Shown here: positions 6,607 through 9,000 of the stretch, piece by piece | How positions within the stretch are numbered: position 1 is the stretch's first letter | How the letters are laid out: each line of letters opens with the position of its first letter | Notes under the pieces: model-generated | The model's input: the letters and a program-made list of their open reading frames with translations, nothing else | Databases searched by the model: none | What the model was told of the DNA's origin: nothing | Position numbers and translations under genes: made by a program | From: Helicobacteraceae bacterium | Lineage (GTDB): Bacteria; Campylobacterota; Campylobacteria; Campylobacterales; Sulfurimonadaceae | DNA: 9,000 nucleotides | Direction: 5' to 3' | Assembly: GCA_027083665.1 (NCBI GenBank) | Contig: JALWNV010000349.1 | Coordinates: 1 to 9,000, forward strand

Positions 6607-6651
6607 CCGGTTGAGCGAAAATCCGGCGTATCCGGCTGTTTCGCGAACCGG
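6607..6651. terminator. Branched hairpin at the convergent gene junction, possible bidirectional terminator
   Basis: Between two converging stop codons (6588 and 6655), CCGGTT (6607-6612) pairs with AACCGG (6646-6651). Inside it, GCGAAA (6615-6620) pairs with TTTCGC (6639-6644), with only a GA/G internal mismatch between the two segments. A further CCGG (6623-6626) pairs with CCGG (6632-6635) around a 5-base loop. The location suits a shared terminator for both operons. No T run flanks it on either strand, so intrinsic termination would be inefficient; blocking exonucleases at the 3' ends is an alternative role. Confidence 0.55.
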
Positions 6652-6654
6652 CGC

Positions 6655-7278
6655 TTACCAGGCCACCGATTTGTTGCTGCCGCGCTTTCCGATCACGACT
6701 TCGTCTTCCCATGTCGCCAGACCGGTGTTGATGTCCGTCAGCGTCATCTGGAAATAGTACTCAACCTGCTGGCGGCTCCGGTCGATAGTGATATTGCGCT
6801 GAATAATCTTGCCCGAAAGGCTCAGATCGGGCGCGATCATCTGACCTTTTTTTGCCACGGTTCTTTGATTGAATTCTTCATTGCCCCGGAGTTCCTGCCG
6901 TGTCTTCATCGCCATCACATCCTCCGGCCCCTCCGCACCGACGGCCGTCGTGACGACGACTTTGCCGCTTTTAAGCAGCGCGACCCGGATCTTTTTGGTC
7001 AGCTGGTCGGTATCGATATGCTGCATCGTATCGTTTTTGATCGTCGAAACCGCCAGGACATACCGTCCGCCGCCGGGCTTGCTCAGCGCCCCCGACGCAA
7101 TCATCGAACGTACCAGATCTTCGGCGGCATTTTGGAAATCGCGGTAATCGAGCCCCATCACCGCCTCGGCATCTTTATCGTTATGAATATCGATATTTTC
7201 CGTTTTCGGCGCACAGCCCGACACCGTCAGTGCCGCGGCCAGCAGACCGATCAGACTCCATCTTCTTGTTTGTCGCAT
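6655..7278 (-). CDS. lpoB: LpoB-like penicillin-binding-protein activator lipoprotein
   Basis: A 207-residue lipoprotein of the LpoB family. In E. coli LpoB is an outer-membrane lipoprotein that crosses the peptidoglycan and stimulates the synthase PBP1B. The signal peptide ends in VSGC with Cys22 lipidated and Ala at +2. The domain starts around residue 40 with G-L-D-Y-R-D-F. It contains the family's A-V-S-T-I-K-N-D-T strand, I-D-T-D-Q-L-T-K-K-I helix and K-S-G-K-V-V strand, and ends with D-I-N-T-G-L-A-T-W-E-D-E-V. Only about 18 residues separate the lipid anchor from this domain, much shorter than the flexible linker of E. coli LpoB. The ATG has AAGGAGGTC just upstream and lies inside the last 28 bases of the ycfL-like gene, so translation is probably coupled. 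The ycfL-lpoB order matches enterobacteria. The family is well supported; the partner synthase here is not known. Confidence 0.88.
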   Translation of the reverse strand: MRQTRRWSLIGLLAAALTVSGCAPKTENIDIHNDKDAEAVMGLDYRDFQNAAEDLVRSMIASGALSKPGGGRYVLAVSTIKNDTMQHIDTDQLTKKIRVALLKSGKVVVTTAVGAEGPEDVMAMKTRQELRGNEEFNQRTVAKKGQMIAPDLSLSGKIIQRNITIDRSRQQVEYYFQMTLTDINTGLATWEDEVVIGKRGSNKSVAW

Positions 7279-7670
7279 ACGACCTCCTTTTCATTTCGGA
7301 TATAAATTCGGAACTTCCTCGCTTTGGGCGACGGAGAAACCGTACGGATCGAGAACGGCTGGTTCGCATAGGCGGGGACAACGGTCCAGTTGGACAAAAT
7401 CGTATCGATCTGAAAGCCGTTTTTATCGAACCACAGGATCTTGTACTCAAGCCGCCGGTATTCGCCCGACGTATTCTCGCCCTGCACCTGCACGACCATA
7501 AAGCCGTCTTTTCGCCGTTTGCCTCGGACCTCCTTGATCACGATATCGCTGTTGCCGCAGGCGGGTTCGACGACGTTGACGACGGACCCGCCCTTGGGCT
7601 TCGGCGAGGAAGAGGCACATCCCCCCGCCAGCAGTGCGATCAAAAGCGCTACCGCCAATGATTTGAACAT
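7251..7670 (-). CDS. ycfL: YcfL-like (DUF1425) lipoprotein
   Basis: A 139-residue lipoprotein resembling E. coli YcfL, a small protein of unknown function encoded directly upstream of lpoB. The signal peptide ends LLAGGC with Cys18 lipidated and Ala at +2, followed by a Ser/Lys/Pro linker. The core is a small beta domain whose best match is the stretch with Y-R-L-E-Y-K-I-L-W-F-D-K-N-G, corresponding to the V-H-Y-R-F-Y-W-Y-D-x-x-G region of YcfL. It is followed by N-W-T-V-V-P-A-Y-A and a K-F-R-I-Y-I end strand. Cys39 may be unpaired or pair with Cys133 near the C-terminus. The ATG has AAAGGAG overlapping the stop of the gene upstream, 11 bases away. The 3' end overlaps lpoB by 28 bases. Position and fold together make the assignment good; its job, perhaps supporting LpoB, is inference. 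Confidence 0.82.
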   Translation of the reverse strand: MFKSLAVALLIALLAGGCASSSPKPKGGSVVNVVEPACGNSDIVIKEVRGKRRKDGFMVVQVQGENTSGEYRRLEYKILWFDKNGFQIDTILSNWTVVPAYANQPFSIRTVSPSPKARKFRIYIRNEKEVVCDKQEDGV

Positions 7671-7681
7671 CCGGCACTCCT

Positions 7682-9000
7682 TTATTTGAAATTGATCACG
7701 GCAAACGCCGGTTTGGCCGTCGCGACCGGCAATCTGACATAGATGATAGCATTTTTTGCATTAGGGTCGATTGTCGTTTCGAGCCGATGCGGACCGGCAT
7801 GCAAAACGACGCGGCGGTCGGCGGGCATCGGAATCCTCGCCACCTGAAACTCCTTGGGCAGCGAGCTCCAAACCCGCGTATCGGCCTGTGTCGTCGCCAT
7901 CTGGTAGATCGATGCCGCAAGACCGAGCAGACTGTCTTGCTTGTTCATCTCGTACTGCATATAGGTCTTGAGCAGTGCCGAAAAGACCGCCCGCGTCACG
8001 ATATCGGGATATTTGTACCGGAACTCCGTCATAATCACACGGTCCATATCCGCCAGCGGCTGTGTCTCGATCCTCTTCCCGCCGTCGTATTCGACACTCA
8101 GCGTCTGCGTCGCCCGTTTTCTCGGTACCATCTTCGGCAACGCGATCCCGCTGTAGATCACGTCGTTGGAAACGAGATAAAGAGGGATATTGATACGCAG
8201 TTCCTCCTTTTTCGGTGCCAGACCGTTTTCGTAGATGATCCAGACATGGCGTGTGCGGACCGGATGACCGTTCAATGCGTCCGCGGCCATTTTGAAATCT
8301 TCGGCGACGGTCGGATTGTCCGGCACCATTCCCGCGGCCTCTTTGAGCAACGAATAGGCTTTGCCGTATTCGCGTTCGCTCAGGGCGAAGATCCCCGCCA
8401 GATAGGTCGTAAACGGATTGATAAAGTCCGGATAGGCCTCAAAGGCGTACAGCTGCGGGTATTTCGACCGCAGCATTCGCTCGATCGCGGGATTCTGCGC
8501 ATTCTTTTCGACATCAAGGCCGGCCGTACTTCGCTCTTTCGCCGCAATCGCCTCTTTTTGCTTTTGGATCAGTTCGGCGTAGAACTCTTTCGCCCGGCGC
8601 TGCCGGTCCACCGCGCGGTTGAGTTCAACACGCGCTTCATCCATTTTGCCCTCGAGCATATAATCGAGCGCCTTGTAGGTGTTGACCATGACGGCATCGG
8701 TCACCGTGGCATGATAGTCGATCGCCGCGTCGTTGATCATCAGTTTCGCAATCAGATCGCCCGTCGATCCCAGCAGAATCTCTTCGTTGTGATACTTGAT
8801 GATACGCTCGGCCTCGTCGAGCATCCGAAGGCTCTGTCCGGGTTCTTTCGCATACAGAAAGTTGTTCCCCGCCTCCAGCGTCGGCAACAGGTTGGCCTCG
8901 TCGAGATCGCTGTCGGGGTTTTTCGCCCTCATCGCCGCGACGGCGGCGGCGTGATATTCGCCCCTTTCGAACGGATCGGCCACTTGGGGCTGTGCACAGC
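7682..9000 (-). CDS. COG3014-type TPR-like lipoprotein (5' partial)
   Basis: At least 438 residues of a large helical envelope protein; the gene runs off the right edge of the window. A GTG at 8983 could be mistaken for the start, but the frame stays open to the edge. It encodes Cys-Ala-Gln-Pro just before it (Cys codon at 8996-8998), which looks like the first residues of a mature lipoprotein, so the signal peptide lies outside. The N-terminal half is helical with tetratricopeptide-like pairs (E-A-G-N-N-F-L-Y-A, then T-Y-K-A-L-D-Y-M-L-E-G-K, then Y-G-K-A-Y-S-L-L-K-E-A). The central part contains F-I-N-P-F-T-T-Y-L-A-G, typical of COG3014. The C-terminal part is beta-rich and ends in A-V-I-N-F-K. 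Function is unknown in the family. It is the upstream member of an operon with the YcfL- and LpoB-like genes, suggesting a shared role at the outer membrane or wall. Confidence 0.85.
   Translation of the reverse strand, partial: CAQPQVADPFERGEYHAAAVAAMRAKNPDSDLDEANLLPTLEAGNNFLYAKEPGQSLRMLDEAERIIKYHNEEILLGSTGDLIAKLMINDAAIDYHATVTDAVMVNTYKALDYMLEGKMDEARVELNRAVDRQRRAKEFYAELIQKQKEAIAAKERSTAGLDVEKNAQNPAIERMLRSKYPQLYAFEAYPDFINPFTTYLAGIFALSEREYGKAYSLLKEAAGMVPDNPTVAEDFKMAADALNGHPVRTRHVWIIYENGLAPKKEELRINIPLYLVSNDVIYSGIALPKMVPRKRATQTLSVEYDGGKRIETQPLADMDRVIMTEFRYKYPDIVTRAVFSALLKTYMQYEMNKQDSLLGLAASIYQMATTQADTRVWSSLPKEFQVARIPMPADRRVVLHAGPHRLETTIDPNAKNAIIYVRLPVATAKPAFAVINFK

Overview
This window is most likely from a Campylobacterota (former Epsilonproteobacteria) chromosome. 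That placement is an inference. It rests on an LPP20-family lipoprotein inside a cluster of small envelope proteins, which resembles the lpp20 locus of Helicobacter, and on the general style of the proteins. Base composition is moderately GC-rich, which suits an environmental, vent or sediment-type member (Nitratifractor, Sulfurovum or Hydrogenimonas-like) better than a host-associated one. Nothing looks mobile: I saw no transposase, integrase, tRNA, rRNA or CRISPR array. Gene density is very high, and the longest gap between genes is about 90 bases.

Layout, left to right. Bases 2-175 hold the 3' end of rdgB (nucleotide-pool house-cleaning), followed by a weak terminator candidate. Bases 252-2069 encode a single-pass AsmA-family protein. 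An AT-rich promoter-like segment (about 2094-2125) precedes a run of six plus-strand genes (2161-6588): a small LPP20-like protein with no signal peptide, the LPP20 lipoprotein, a second small lipoprotein of similar layout, an MltC-type lytic transglycosylase, a single-pass membrane protein of similar layout, and a secreted protein with two related alpha/beta repeats plus a C-terminal beta domain. The last five are nearly contiguous or overlapping (-4, 0, +17, -17 bases), so they are probably co-transcribed. A 15-bp perfect inverted repeat (2683-2718) separates the first gene from the rest.

The run ends at a structured convergent junction (6607-6651). It faces a minus-strand operon read from the right edge: a COG3014-type lipoprotein (5' end outside the window), a YcfL-like lipoprotein and an LpoB-like lipoprotein. 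The ycfL-lpoB pair has the same order as in enterobacteria, where LpoB activates the peptidoglycan synthase PBP1B.

Taken together, this is an envelope neighbourhood with a peptidoglycan-cleaving enzyme on one strand and a probable synthase activator on the other. Five of the eleven genes encode predicted lipoproteins, and all five have Ala or Lys after the lipidated Cys, which fits outer-membrane sorting. The most notable feature is the local concentration of LPP20-like modules flanking mltC.
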